Source: Glycomyces arizonensis DSM 44726 (GTDB lineage Bacteria > Actinomycetota > Actinomycetes > Mycobacteriales > Micromonosporaceae). Taken from it: DNA of 59,208 bases. Positions 17,029 through 25,337 of this stretch are shown in pieces; position 1 is the stretch's first letter, and each line of letters opens with the position of its first letter. The stretch lies in the NCBI RefSeq assembly GCF_000482705.1, contig NZ_AXWO01000031.1:1-59208 (forward strand), written 5' to 3'. Below the pieces are notes generated by a model, which saw only the letters and a list, made by a program, of their open reading frames with translations, did no database searches and had not been told where the DNA came from. Position numbers and translations under genes: made by a program.

Positions 17029-18708
17029 ATGAGACGAATCATTCCGATCCTGGCGGCCATGGCACTGGCCGCCTGCACCGCCGACGCCGCCGATCCCGGC
17101 GATACGGGCACGGAGGAGCCGCCGGGCTGCGACGCCGCTCTGGTGCGCGACTTGAGCAGCTGGGCCGAGGCCGGGTTCAGCGGCTCGATCGCGTTCGCGA
17201 GCGACGCGGGCCTCGGTTGCACGGCCGCGTTCGGACTGGCCGACGCCGAGTCGGGGACGCCGAACACCGCCGAGACCGTGTTCGCGATCGGCTCGGTCAG
17301 CAAGGCGTTCACCGCCGCGGCGATCTTCGACCTGATCGACGCGGGCGAGCTGGCGCTCGACGACCGCGCCGGCGACCTGGTGGCGGGACTCGCCGGGCCC
17401 GCCGCCGACGCGACGGTCGAGCAGCTGCTGCTGCACACCAGCGGCCTGACCGGCACCCACGGGGACGACCACGTGCCGCTCGGGCGCGAGGAGGCCGTCG
17501 CCGCCCTGAGCGAACTGGACACGGCCTTCGAGCCGGGCACCGACTTCGGGTACTCCAACAGCGGCTACACACTGCTGGCCCTCATCATCGACGAGGTCTC
17601 CGGCGAGTCCTATCGGGACTACATGGCCGATGCGATCCTGCGCCTGCCCGGCCGGGACGAGGCGGCCGGAGGGTTCTGGGACGGCGAGCCCGCGCCCGCG
17701 GGCCCGAAGGCGATCGGCTACGTCGACGGCGAGCGGGCCGAGTCCCTCGGCGACTTCGCGGGCCCGCACTGGGCGATGTCCGGCAACGGGGACCTCGCCA
17801 TGACCGCGGCGGACCTGGCCTCGTGGACCGAGGCCATGTTCGACGGCGAGGTGATCGCCCCCGAGGCGGTCGAGCAACTCACCGGCACCGTGTTCGAGCA
17901 CGGCGACGGCTCGGTCGAGGCGCCCGGCTGGGTCGCCTTCGACGCGTCGGTCTACGGCACACCGGTCTACACGGTGGCCGGAGGCGGGGGCGACACCGGC
18001 CACAACGCGGTCGTCGCGTGGCTGCCCGAGACGCACACCGCGCTGGCGATCACGTCGAACACCTCGGCGGTCATCGCCTCCGAGCTGCTGGACGCGATCG
18101 GCCCGGCGCTGGCGGCGGGCGAGCCGATTCCGGTCCCCGACGAGGGCGTCGAGGCCGATCCCGCCGAGCTCGCGGCGGCCGAGGGCACGTACAGCCTGGA
18201 GTCGGGCTCGGTGTTCACCGTCGAGGCCGAGGACGGCCGCCTCGCGGTCGCGGCGGACGGCGCGGACGCGGTCGCGGCGCTGTCCGTGCCGACCGGCGGC
18301 TTCACCGCCGAGGACTTCGAACGGCACGAGCAGGCGGTCCTGGCGCTCCTGGGCGGCGAGACCGAGGCGGGCAGGGCGGAGCTCGAAACTCTGGAGGCCG
18401 ACATCGGCGACGTCCGGGACGTCGCGGCCGTGGGCACCGTGGTCGAGGACGGCGAACTGCGGACCTATGTGAGCATCACCGCCGACGAGACGACGCTCGC
18501 CTGGTACGCCCTCGACGAGCACGGCGCGGTCGCCGCGGTCCTGCTCGACCCCGGGCCTCCGGTGTTTACGCTGGTGCCCGTGGGCGATGGCGAATACCGG
18601 CAGGAGCGCCTCGACGGCGCCGGGCTCGGGGTGCGGGCGGTCTTCGACGGCGATCTGATGACCGTCACCGGCCCGGAGGGCACGGTCGAGGCCCACCGGA
18701 ACTCCTGA
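17029..18708 (+). CDS. Lipoprotein serine hydrolase, beta-lactamase/DD-peptidase (S12) family
   Basis: A 559-residue predicted lipoprotein with signal peptide MRRIIPILAAMALAAC; the lipobox is LAAC with Cys16 as the lipidated residue. The S12 domain carries SxxK as S89-V-S-K92 and YSN at 175-177. The third motif is not the usual HxG: the region reads GGGGDTGHN. About 190 further residues form one or two beta-rich C-terminal modules. It should be tethered to the outer face of the membrane and act on peptidoglycan peptides, D-amino peptides or esters. It lies upstream of an OmpR/kinase pair and behind PHO-box-like repeats, which suggests envelope-stress or phosphate-linked control. Confidence 0.82.
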   Translation: MRRIIPILAAMALAACTADAADPGDTGTEEPPGCDAALVRDLSSWAEAGFSGSIAFASDAGLGCTAAFGLADAESGTPNTAETVFAIGSVSKAFTAAAIFDLIDAGELALDDRAGDLVAGLAGPAADATVEQLLLHTSGLTGTHGDDHVPLGREEAVAALSELDTAFEPGTDFGYSNSGYTLLALIIDEVSGESYRDYMADAILRLPGRDEAAGGFWDGEPAPAGPKAIGYVDGERAESLGDFAGPHWAMSGNGDLAMTAADLASWTEAMFDGEVIAPEAVEQLTGTVFEHGDGSVEAPGWVAFDASVYGTPVYTVAGGGGDTGHNAVVAWLPETHTALAITSNTSAVIASELLDAIGPALAAGEPIPVPDEGVEADPAELAAAEGTYSLESGSVFTVEAEDGRLAVAADGADAVAALSVPTGGFTAEDFERHEQAVLALLGGETEAGRAELETLEADIGDVRDVAAVGTVVEDGELRTYVSITADETTLAWYALDEHGAVAAVLLDPGPPVFTLVPVGDGEYRQERLDGAGLGVRAVFDGDLMTVTGPEGTVEAHRNS

Positions 18709-18765
18709 CGCCGCGCTTCGCAACACCGCGCGTCTTGACACCGTGCACGACTGAAAGGCCTGACC

Positions 18766-19437
18766 ATGCGCATCCTGTTGGTCGAAGACGACCCGGACCT
18801 GGGGGCGGTCGTCGCCCTGGGGCTCCGCAACGAGCGCTACGCCGTCGATCTCGCCTCGACTTGCGCCGAGGCCGAGGAGCTGCTGTGCTGCAACGATTTC
18901 GATGTGGCCTGCCTCGATCTGGGCCTGCCCGACGGGGACGGCATGGAGCTGGTGCGCAGGCTCGCCGACGACCCGCACCTGCGGCGCCCGCGGCGGATCC
19001 TGGTGCTGACGGCGCGGGACGCGGTGGACGACCGCGTGGCGGGCCTCGACGCGGGCGCCGACGACTACCTGGTCAAGCCGTTCAGCTTCGAGGAGCTCGC
19101 CGCGCGGCTGCGGGCGCTGGCCCGGCGGGCCGACACCCGCAGCGCCGTCCTCACCGTCGGCGCGCTGCGGCTCGACCTGGCCGGGCACCGGGCCTGGCGG
19201 GGCGGGGCGGAGCTGTCGCTGACGCCGCGCGAGTTCTCGATGCTGCGCTACTTCATGCACCATCCGGGCCAGGCGGTCTCCGCCGAGGACCTGCTCGAGC
19301 ACGTCTGGGACTCCCAGGCCGACCCGTTCACCGGCTCAGTGCGGGTCATCCTCAGCCGCCTGCGGCGCAAGCTCGGCGCGCCGGCCCCGATCGTGACGAT
19401 CACCGGCGTCGGCTACCAACTGAAGGAGTCGCCATGA
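18766..19437 (+). CDS. OmpR-family response regulator
   Basis: A 223-residue two-component regulator. The receiver domain has the acidic pair at D8-D9, phospho-acceptor D51 (ACLDLGLPDGDG) and K104 (YLVKPFS). The winged-helix domain spans about residues 125-220 with LTPREFSMLRYFMHHPG and VGYQL at the end. It is 57 bp downstream of the lipoprotein serine hydrolase. The 3' end carries AAGGAG, the natural ribosome-binding site for a coupled kinase gene, but the kinase start is now about 85 bp away because of an inserted segment. Confidence 0.9.
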   Translation: MRILLVEDDPDLGAVVALGLRNERYAVDLASTCAEAEELLCCNDFDVACLDLGLPDGDGMELVRRLADDPHLRRPRRILVLTARDAVDDRVAGLDAGADDYLVKPFSFEELAARLRALARRADTRSAVLTVGALRLDLAGHRAWRGGAELSLTPREFSMLRYFMHHPGQAVSAEDLLEHVWDSQADPFTGSVRVILSRLRRKLGAPAPIVTITGVGYQLKESP

Positions 19438-19524
19438 TGTTGTCAAGCCCCAGCGGGGGCTGTTCCCTCGAAGAGGCGGCCCTCGCGCAGGAGCGCCCCG
19501 AGCACGTCGGCGCTGCGGCATGAT
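19433..19524. mobile_element. Probable insertion scar between regulator and kinase genes, flanked by CATGAT direct repeats
   Basis: CATGAT occurs at 19433-19438 (spanning the regulator stop) and at 19519-19524 (spanning the kinase start), with 80 bp of unrelated sequence between. Removing one repeat and the insert would recreate AAGGAG, a short spacer and an ATGA stop/start overlap, the usual form of such operons. On the minus strand the insert reads as the end of a protein, ADVLGALLREGRLFEGTAPA and two further residues before a stop. This suggests the right end of a decayed insertion sequence. It contains the small hairpin AGCCCC/GGGGCT. No matching terminal repeats are visible. Confidence 0.5.
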
Positions 19525-20596
19525 CCGCGCCATGCGCTCGCTGCGGGCCCGCCTGACGTTCGCGGGCGCGCTCGCGATCTACCTGCCGGTGCTGCTGGTG
19601 TTCGTGATCACCTCGGTGACCGAAAGCGAGATCACCGAGCTCGACCCGAACGGCGAGAGCTACGCGGTCACCGACTCCTCGATGGCGCCCTCAGGCTGGG
19701 CGGTGCTGACGGTGGTGGCGCTCGGGCCGGTCGCGGTGGCACTGGCGTGGTGGTGGTCGGGGCGGGCGGTGCGGCCGCTGGAGCGGATCCGCTCGGCCGC
19801 CGAGCACATCGAGGCCTCGGACCTGAGCCTGCGCATCGGCCTGGCGAGCGGCCCGAGCGAGACGGTGGCACTGGCGGCGAGCTTCGACGCCATGCTGGAC
19901 CGGCTGGAGCACGCCGCGGGGGTGCAGCGGCGGCTCATCGAGGAGACCAGCCACGAGCTGCGCACGCCGCTGTCGGTCCTCATCACCAATGCGGAGGTGC
20001 TGCTCCAGCATCCGTCGCCGGACCTCGATCTGTACCGGGAGGGGCTGGAGCGGACGCGGTCCTCGGCCGGGCGGCTGCGGGAGACGATCAGTGAGCTGCT
20101 GACCGACGCGAGGGGGCGGGCGCGCCGGATCGACCGGCGGCCGGTCGACCTGGTGGCGCTGGCGCGGGCGGTGCTGGGCGACTTCGCCGCCCCGGCGGCA
20201 GCCGGGTCGGTGGAGCTGGCGGGGCCGGGCGGCGGGCCGGTGGAGTGCGCGGCGGACGAGGCGACGGTGCGGCGGGCGATAGCGAACCTGGTGGACAACG
20301 CCGTGAAGCACGCGCCGGAGGGCTCGGCGGTGGAGGTGGGCGTGGAGCGCTCGCGGGAGGCGGTGGCGGTGACGGTGACCGATCACGGGCCGGGCATCCC
20401 CGAAGTCGAGCGGGAGCGGGTCTTCGAGCGGTTCTGGCACGGCGAGGACGCGCCGGGGACGGGGTTGGGGCTGCCGATAGCCCGCCAGATCGCCCAGGCC
20501 CACGGCGGCGACCTGACGGTGGAGGTCCCCGGCCCGGCCGGAGACGGCTGCCGCTTCCGCCTCAGCCTCCCGGCTCCCCGTCTCGACGAATCGTGA
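19520..20596 (+). CDS. Sensor histidine kinase, HisKA type
   Basis: A 358-residue membrane kinase paired with the regulator at 18766. Transmembrane segments lie at about residues 12-33 and 58-80, giving a short external loop of about 25 residues. HAMP follows (RAVRPLERIRSAAEHIEASD), then the phospho-accepting H145 in EETSHELRTPLSVL. The ATP-binding domain has N-box ANLVDNAVKHAP, G1 DHGPGIP and G2 GTGLGLPIAR. The very short sensor loop suggests an intramembrane-sensing or partner-dependent kinase. Its ATG lacks a nearby ribosome-binding site, because of the apparent insertion upstream. Confidence 0.88.
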   Translation: MIRAMRSLRARLTFAGALAIYLPVLLVFVITSVTESEITELDPNGESYAVTDSSMAPSGWAVLTVVALGPVAVALAWWWSGRAVRPLERIRSAAEHIEASDLSLRIGLASGPSETVALAASFDAMLDRLEHAAGVQRRLIEETSHELRTPLSVLITNAEVLLQHPSPDLDLYREGLERTRSSAGRLRETISELLTDARGRARRIDRRPVDLVALARAVLGDFAAPAAAGSVELAGPGGGPVECAADEATVRRAIANLVDNAVKHAPEGSAVEVGVERSREAVAVTVTDHGPGIPEVERERVFERFWHGEDAPGTGLGLPIARQIAQAHGGDLTVEVPGPAGDGCRFRLSLPAPRLDES

Positions 20597-20774
20597 GCCG
20601 TGCCTCCGGCCGCGGCGGTAGCGCCCGGTTCGGGTGACGGGCGGGTCGGACAACGCCGACCAGCGTCATCGCGCGTTCGAGGAGGCGTCTATGGAGTGAG
20701 CGAGCGGGGACGGCGTCGCCGAACGAGCGGTTCGGCGGCTCGGGGACCGCGTTTCCGGGGCTTCGGCAGGGCGC

Positions 20775-20803
20775 GAAAAAGCCGCCGGGACCGACCCGGC
20801 GGC
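20775..20803 (-). terminator. Intrinsic terminator of ahpE
   Basis: A perfect 9-bp stem (GCCGCCGGG at 20781-20789 and CCCGGCGGC at 20795-20803) with a 5-base loop is followed on the minus strand by TTTTTC. It lies 12 bp after the ahpE stop and is one of the few hairpins here with a real U-tract. Confidence 0.85.
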
Positions 20804-20814
20804 TCGGTTCGCCG

Positions 20815-21279
20815 TTAACCCTGGAGTTCGGCCAGGGCCTTCTGCCAGGCGCCCTGGTCGCGGGGCTCGCCGGGCATGTTCATCTCACTGAAGCGGACGA
20901 CGCCCGCCTTGTCGATGACGAACGTGCCGCGGTTGGCCATGCCCTTGTCCTCGTTGAAGACCCCGTAGGCCTGCGCCACCGCGCCGTGCGGCCAGAAGTC
21001 GCTCAGCAGCGGGAACTCGAAGCCCTCCCGCTGCGCCCACACCTTGTGGGCGAACGGGGAGTCGACCGAGACGCTGAGCACCTGGACCTCCTCGGACTGG
21101 TACGCGTCCAGGTTGTCGCGGATCCCGCACAGCTCGCCCTCGCAGACGCCGGTGAACGCGAACGGGTAGAACACCAGCAGGACGTGCTTGTCGCCGCGGA
21201 AGTCCGCGAGCGTCACGTCCTGGTTGTTCTGGTCCTTGAGCGTGAAGTCCGGGGCGGCGGTTCCGGGTTCGATCGGCAT
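20815..21279 (-). CDS. ahpE: Peroxiredoxin AhpE
   Basis: A 154-residue thioredoxin-fold peroxidase that reduces hydrogen peroxide and organic or peroxynitrite peroxides in the cytoplasm. The active-site block is YPFAFTGVCEGELCGIRD, with the peroxidatic Cys46; a second Cys51 follows five residues later, as in actinobacterial AhpE-type proteins. APDFTLKDQNN and NRGTFVIDK are also typical. AAGGAG lies five bases before the ATG, and a strong terminator follows the stop. The regenerating partner (mycoredoxin or mycothiol in relatives) is not encoded nearby; the thioredoxin at 26927 is a possible donor. Confidence 0.88.
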   Translation of the reverse strand: MPIEPGTAAPDFTLKDQNNQDVTLADFRGDKHVLLVFYPFAFTGVCEGELCGIRDNLDAYQSEEVQVLSVSVDSPFAHKVWAQREGFEFPLLSDFWPHGAVAQAYGVFNEDKGMANRGTFVIDKAGVVRFSEMNMPGEPRDQGAWQKALAELQG

Positions 21280-21696
21280 GGGTGCTCCTTACGCGATGCC
21301 GGCCCCCGCGAGGAGGGCCGTCGGTGGTCTGACGGCTCGACGTTAGCCGAGCCGCCTTCGCGAACGAAGCGGCCCGATCGAGTTGCGACGTCGAACAACT
21401 CGGCGACGCCGAGGGCGGGATCCCGTCGAGGGACTCCTCGGGCGGCGCCGGGCGCGCACGGACGCGGACGTCGAGCCGCCGCCGCCGCACCACTTCGGTC
21501 CAGCCGCCGGGGGGTGCAGGGCGGTCGCGGCGCTACGGCTCCAAGGCGCGGTGCCGCCGCCGCGCACGTGAGTGCGGGGTACCGGGCTCTCCAGCCCTGA
21601 ATGCCGCCGAGCGGCCGCGGGCGGGCGCTCGAAGCGCGGCCATGCGCGAGACCGCCTGAGAGCGATGGCTCAGGCGGAGCATGCCCGGCGCGTCCT
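21280..21696. other. 417-bp intergenic region between ahpE and the DUF3052 gene
   Basis: No convincing gene is seen; short Arg-rich frames here look like composition artefacts. It should hold the ahpE promoter near its left end. A 9-bp stem CCGCCTGAG/CTCAGGCGG at 21652-21677, about 20 bp past the DUF3052 stop, is a plausible terminator for that gene though it lacks a U-tract. Confidence 0.5.
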
Positions 21697-22113
21697 CTAC
21701 CTTCGGGCGACGACCATCCGCGAGGCCACCCAGTCCGGGGAGGCGTTGAGCGTCTTGGTCGACTGGAGGCCCGCCAGGGCCGCCGACTCCTCGATCGTGA
21801 CCGGGTCGATGTGCCCGTCCCGCCCGGCCTTGGGAGTCAGCAGCCACACCGTGCCCCCGTCGGCGAGCGGGTCGCGCGCGTCCAGCAGGAGGTCGACCAG
21901 GTCGCCGTCCTCCTCCCGGCACCACAGCAGGACCGCCTCGACGATCTCGTCGGAGTCCTCGCCGAGCAGTTCGCCGACCGCCTCGATCACAGCGGCCCGC
22001 AGGGTCGCGTCGACGTCGGTGTCGAAGCCGATCTCCATGACGGCCTCGACGCCGTCGAGTCCCAGTCTCTGCGTCACGCTGCTTCCATCCACCGGGCTGC
22101 CCGGAGCGTTCAC
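21697..22113 (-). CDS. DUF3052 family protein
   Basis: A 138-residue conserved actinobacterial protein of unknown function. Recognisable blocks are EAVLLWCREEDGDLVDLL, WLLTPKAGRDGHIDP and the C-terminal DWVASRMVVARR. The start is the GTG at 22113 with GGAGG seven bases upstream. In many actinobacteria this gene is divergent from or next to aceE, as here, so a link to pyruvate dehydrogenase or its regulation is suggested by conserved position only. Three 14-bp iterons lie 41-82 bp upstream of its start. Confidence 0.85.
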   Translation of the reverse strand: MNAPGSPVDGSSVTQRLGLDGVEAVMEIGFDTDVDATLRAAVIEAVGELLGEDSDEIVEAVLLWCREEDGDLVDLLLDARDPLADGGTVWLLTPKAGRDGHIDPVTIEESAALAGLQSTKTLNASPDWVASRMVVARR

Positions 22114-22487
22114 GTCGTCGCCTCCATCCGTGTTTCCATCTGAGCTTGTGCACAGCATATGAAGTAGAGCATATGAGGTGCAGCATATGGGGCGCTTGCG
22201 CGGCTTGGCGCCCGCCCGCGCGGCCCGAATGGTGCCACCCCGAGATGAAGCCGGACGCAACACCGGTTGCCGCGAAGGTGAGCACACGTTCACGGAGTTG
22301 TGATCTTCGATGCGGACCCCTCCCCGCGATAGCGCAGGTGAGCGACGTTCGAGGTGGCCGGGAGTGTGGGCGCGGTCGCATCAAGCCGGGTGGGCGGGCG
22401 ATGGTCGCGGTAGATTCGGGGGAGGATGGTAGAAATCGATGACACTCTGCCCTATCGACAGTGCAGTCTAAGAACGAGGGATCGCCC
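22114..22487. other. 374-bp divergent promoter region of DUF3052 and aceE
   Basis: No gene is supported. The left third holds the CATATG iterons listed separately. The rest should carry the aceE promoter and leader; GAGGG at 22476-22480 is the aceE ribosome-binding site. I saw no riboswitch fold or clear -35/-10 pair. Confidence 0.5.
22154..22195. repeat. Three 14-bp iterons with CATATG cores
   Basis: AGCATATGAAGTAG, AGCATATGAGGTGC and AGCATATGGGGCGC follow each other with no gap (22154-22167, 22168-22181, 22182-22195). Each contains the palindrome CATATG. They are strikingly AT-rich for this genome and lie just upstream of the DUF3052 gene in the promoter shared with aceE, so they are probably binding sites for a regulator or overlap a -10 element. 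Confidence 0.65.
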
Positions 22488-25220
22488 GTGACCACGGAAC
22501 AGAACCGGCCGCCCATCAGTGACGGATTGCCGACCCAAGTACCGGACACTGACCCCGAGGAGACCAGCGAATGGCTGGAATCCCTGGACGGCCTCCTTGA
22601 CGCCGGCGGGCACAACCGCGCCCGCTACGTCGTGCAGCGGCTGATCGAGCACGCGCGCCAACGGCAGATCGCCGTTCCCGCGGCTACGACCACCGACTAC
22701 GTCAACACCATCCCGGTCGAAGACGAGCCGCACTACCCCGGCGACGAGGAGGTCGAGCGACGCATCCGCGCGTTCGTGCGCTGGAACGCCGCCATGACCG
22801 TCCACCGGGCGCAGCGCCCGGGCATCGGCGTCGGCGGCCACATCTCCACTTACGCCTCGGCCGCGAACCTCTACGAGGTCGGCTACAACCACTTCTTCCG
22901 TGGGCGCAGCCACCCCGGCGGCGGCGACCAGGTGTTCTTCCAGGGGCACGCCTCGCCCGGCATGTACGCCCGATCCTTCATCGAAGGACGCCTGACGGCC
23001 GACCAGCTCGACGGCTTCCGCCAGGAGGTCTCGCGCCCGCAGGGCGGCCTGCCGTCCTACCCGCACCCGCGACTGATGCCCGACTACTGGCAGTTCCCGA
23101 CCGTGTCGATGGGCCTGGGACCGATCAACGCGATCTACCAGGCGATGTTCAACCGCTACGCCCACGACCGCGGCATCAAGGACACCTCGCAGCAGCAGGT
23201 GTGGGCCTTCCTCGGCGACGGCGAGATGGACGAGGTGGAGTCGAGGGGAGCGCTCCAGTTCGCCGCGGGCGCCGAGCTGGACAACCTCACCTTCGTCATC
23301 AACTGCAACCTCCAGCGCCTCGACGGCCCGGTCCGCGGCAACGGCAAGATCGTCCAGGAGCTCGAGGCCTACTTCCGCGGCGCGGGCTGGAACGTCATCA
23401 AGGTCATGTGGGGCCGCGAGTGGGACCCGCTGCTCGCCGCCGACGCCGACCGCGCGCTGGTGAACCTCATGAACACCACGCCCGACGGCGATTACCAGAC
23501 GTTCAAGGCCGAGTCCGGCGCGTTCGTCCGCGAGCACTTCTTCGGGCGCGACACGCGCACCAAGGCCATGGCCCAGCACCTCTCGGACGACGAGATCTGG
23601 GACCTGCGCCGCGGCGGCCACGACGACCGCAAGGTCTACGCCGCCTACAAGGCCGCGATGGAGCACCAGGGCCAGCCGACGGTCATCCTGGCCCACACGG
23701 TCAAGGGCTACAAGCTCGGCTCGACCTTCGAGGGCCGCAACGCCACGCACCAGATGAAGAAGCTGTCGCTGGAGGACCTCAAGGGCTTCCGCGACTCGCT
23801 GGACATGCCGATCCCGGACTCCCAGCTGGAGGCCGACCCGTACCTGCCGCCGTACCTGCGCCCCGAGGAGGGCAGCCCGGAGGCCGAGTACCTGGCCGCG
23901 CGCCTGGCCGAGCGGGGCGGCTCGCTTCCGGCGCGCAAGAACACGGTCATCCCGCTGAACCTGCCGGGCGACGACGCCTACAAGTCCGCCAAGCGCGGCT
24001 CGGGCAAGCAGAAGGTCGCCACGACGATGGCGCTCGTCCGCCTGCTCAAGGACCTCATGCGCGACAAGGAGATCGGCAAGCGCTGGGTGCCGATCATCCC
24101 GGACGAGGCCCGCACCTTCGGCATGGACGCCATGTTCCCGACCGCGAAGATCTACTCCCCGCACGGGCAGCAGTACCTCTCGGTCGACCGTGACCTGTTC
24201 CTGTCGTACAAGGAGTCCGAGCAGGGGCAGCTGCTGCACCTGGGGATCAACGAGGCCGGGTCGGTGGCCGCGTTCACCGCCGCGGGCACCGCGTACGACA
24301 CGCTCGGCGAGCCGATGATCCCGTTCTACATCTTCTACTCGATGTTCGGCTTCCAGCGCACCGCCGACGCGATCTGGGCGGCGGCCGACCAGCTGTCGAA
24401 CGGCTTCCTGGTCGGCGCGACGGCCGGGCGCACCACGCTCAACGGCGAGGGCCTCCAGCACGAGGACGGCCACTCGATCCTCATGGCCCACACCAACCCG
24501 GCGGTCCTGTCCTACGACCCGTCGTTCGGCTACGAGATCGGGCACATCGTGCAGGACGGCCTGCGCCGCATGTACGGCGAGGGCGAGCACGTCTTCTACT
24601 ACCTGACCGTCTACAACGAGCCGATCGTGCAGCCGGCCGAGCCCGAGGGCGTCGACGTCGAGGGCATCCTCAAGGGCCTGCACCGGGTGTCGACCGCCTC
24701 GGTCTCGGGACCGCGCGTGCAGCTGCTCGCGTCGGGCTCGGGCATGCCGTGGGCGCAGAAGGCCGCCGAACTGCTCGCCTCGGACTGGGGCGTGGCCGCG
24801 GACGTCTGGTCGGTCACCTCGTGGTCGGAGCTCAACCGCGACGCGGTCGCGGCCGAGAAGCACAACCTGCGCCACCCCGAGGCCGAGAAGCGCGTCCCGT
24901 ACGTGACGCGGAAGCTGTCGGGCGCCGAGGGGCCGTTCGTGGCCGTGAGCGACTACATGCGGTCGGTGCCGGATCTCATCAGCCGCTGGGTACCCGGGGA
25001 ATACACCTCGCTGGGCACCGACGGCTTCGGCCACTCGGACACGCGCGGGGCGCTGCGGCGCTACTTCAACGTCGACGGCGAGTCGGTCGCGGTGGCGGCG
25101 CTCCAGCAACTGGCCGCGCTCGGCCAGGTCAAGCCGGAGCTGGCCTCCCAGGCCGCGGCGAAGTACCAGATCACCGACCCGACCGCCGCCGAGGCGGGCG
25201 AGGCCGGCGGGGACTCCTAG
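22488..25220 (+). CDS. aceE: Pyruvate dehydrogenase E1 component, homodimeric type
   Basis: A 910-residue thiamine-diphosphate enzyme that decarboxylates pyruvate and passes the acetyl group to lipoyl-E2, feeding acetyl-CoA to the TCA cycle and lipid synthesis. The ThDP motif begins [16 protein letters not shown] and ends [31 protein letters not shown] and DEARTFGMD are typical of the single-chain E1 family. I chose the GTG at 22488, seven bases after GAGGG, rather than a GTG nine codons upstream without such a site. The gene is divergent from DUF3052 and ends in a 30-bp palindromic terminator. E2 and E3 are not in the window; lipA at 37214 makes the cofactor for E2. Confidence 0.96.
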   Translation: MTTEQNRPPISDGLPTQVPDTDPEETSEWLESLDGLLDAGGHNRARYVVQRLIEHARQRQIAVPAATTTDYVNTIPVEDEPHYPGDEEVERRIRAFVRWNAAMTVHRAQRPGIGVGGHISTYASAANLYEVGYNHFFRGRSHPGGGDQVFFQGHASPGMYARSFIEGRLTADQLDGFRQEVSRPQGGLPSYPHPRLMPDYWQFPTVSMGLGPINAIYQAMFNRYAHDRGIKDTSQQQVWAFLGDGEMDEVESRGALQFAAGAELDNLTFVINCNLQRLDGPVRGNGKIVQELEAYFRGAGWNVIKVMWGREWDPLLAADADRALVNLMNTTPDGDYQTFKAESGAFVREHFFGRDTRTKAMAQHLSDDEIWDLRRGGHDDRKVYAAYKAAMEHQGQPTVILAHTVKGYKLGSTFEGRNATHQMKKLSLEDLKGFRDSLDMPIPDSQLEADPYLPPYLRPEEGSPEAEYLAARLAERGGSLPARKNTVIPLNLPGDDAYKSAKRGSGKQKVATTMALVRLLKDLMRDKEIGKRWVPIIPDEARTFGMDAMFPTAKIYSPHGQQYLSVDRDLFLSYKESEQGQLLHLGINEAGSVAAFTAAGTAYDTLGEPMIPFYIFYSMFGFQRTADAIWAAADQLSNGFLVGATAGRTTLNGEGLQHEDGHSILMAHTNPAVLSYDPSFGYEIGHIVQDGLRRMYGEGEHVFYYLTVYNEPIVQPAEPEGVDVEGILKGLHRVSTASVSGPRVQLLASGSGMPWAQKAAELLASDWGVAADVWSVTSWSELNRDAVAAEKHNLRHPEAEKRVPYVTRKLSGAEGPFVAVSDYMRSVPDLISRWVPGEYTSLGTDGFGHSDTRGALRRYFNVDGESVAVAALQQLAALGQVKPELASQAAAKYQITDPTAAEAGEAGGDS

Positions 25221-25252
25221 ACCCCAGCCGATAGACCCACACCGAACAGAGC

Positions 25253-25282
25253 GGGGCCGGGAAGCGATCGCTTCCCGGCCCC
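25253..25282. terminator. 30-bp perfect palindrome after aceE
   Basis: GGGGCCGGGAAGCG, then AT, then its reverse complement form an uninterrupted 30-bp palindrome between convergent genes. It is likely to terminate transcription in both directions. Confidence 0.75.
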
Positions 25283-25337
25283 CATTTGTGTTCAGAGGCA
25301 TGGTGTTTCAGGGACACGGCGTTTCAGGTGTCGGTGT

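Noticed and set aside
17985..18010. Calling the lipoprotein a functional beta-lactamase
   Set aside because: SxxK and YSN are present, but the third motif is not a normal KTG or HxG, so resistance activity is not supported; the general serine hydrolase call was kept.
21343..21567. A 74-codon minus-strand gene between ahpE and DUF3052
   Set aside because: It is extremely Arg/Ser-rich, lacks a ribosome-binding site and looks like a composition artefact.
22270..22310. A CRP-type site upstream of aceE (GTGA...TCAC)
   Set aside because: The half-sites are eight bases apart rather than the six expected, so the geometry does not fit.
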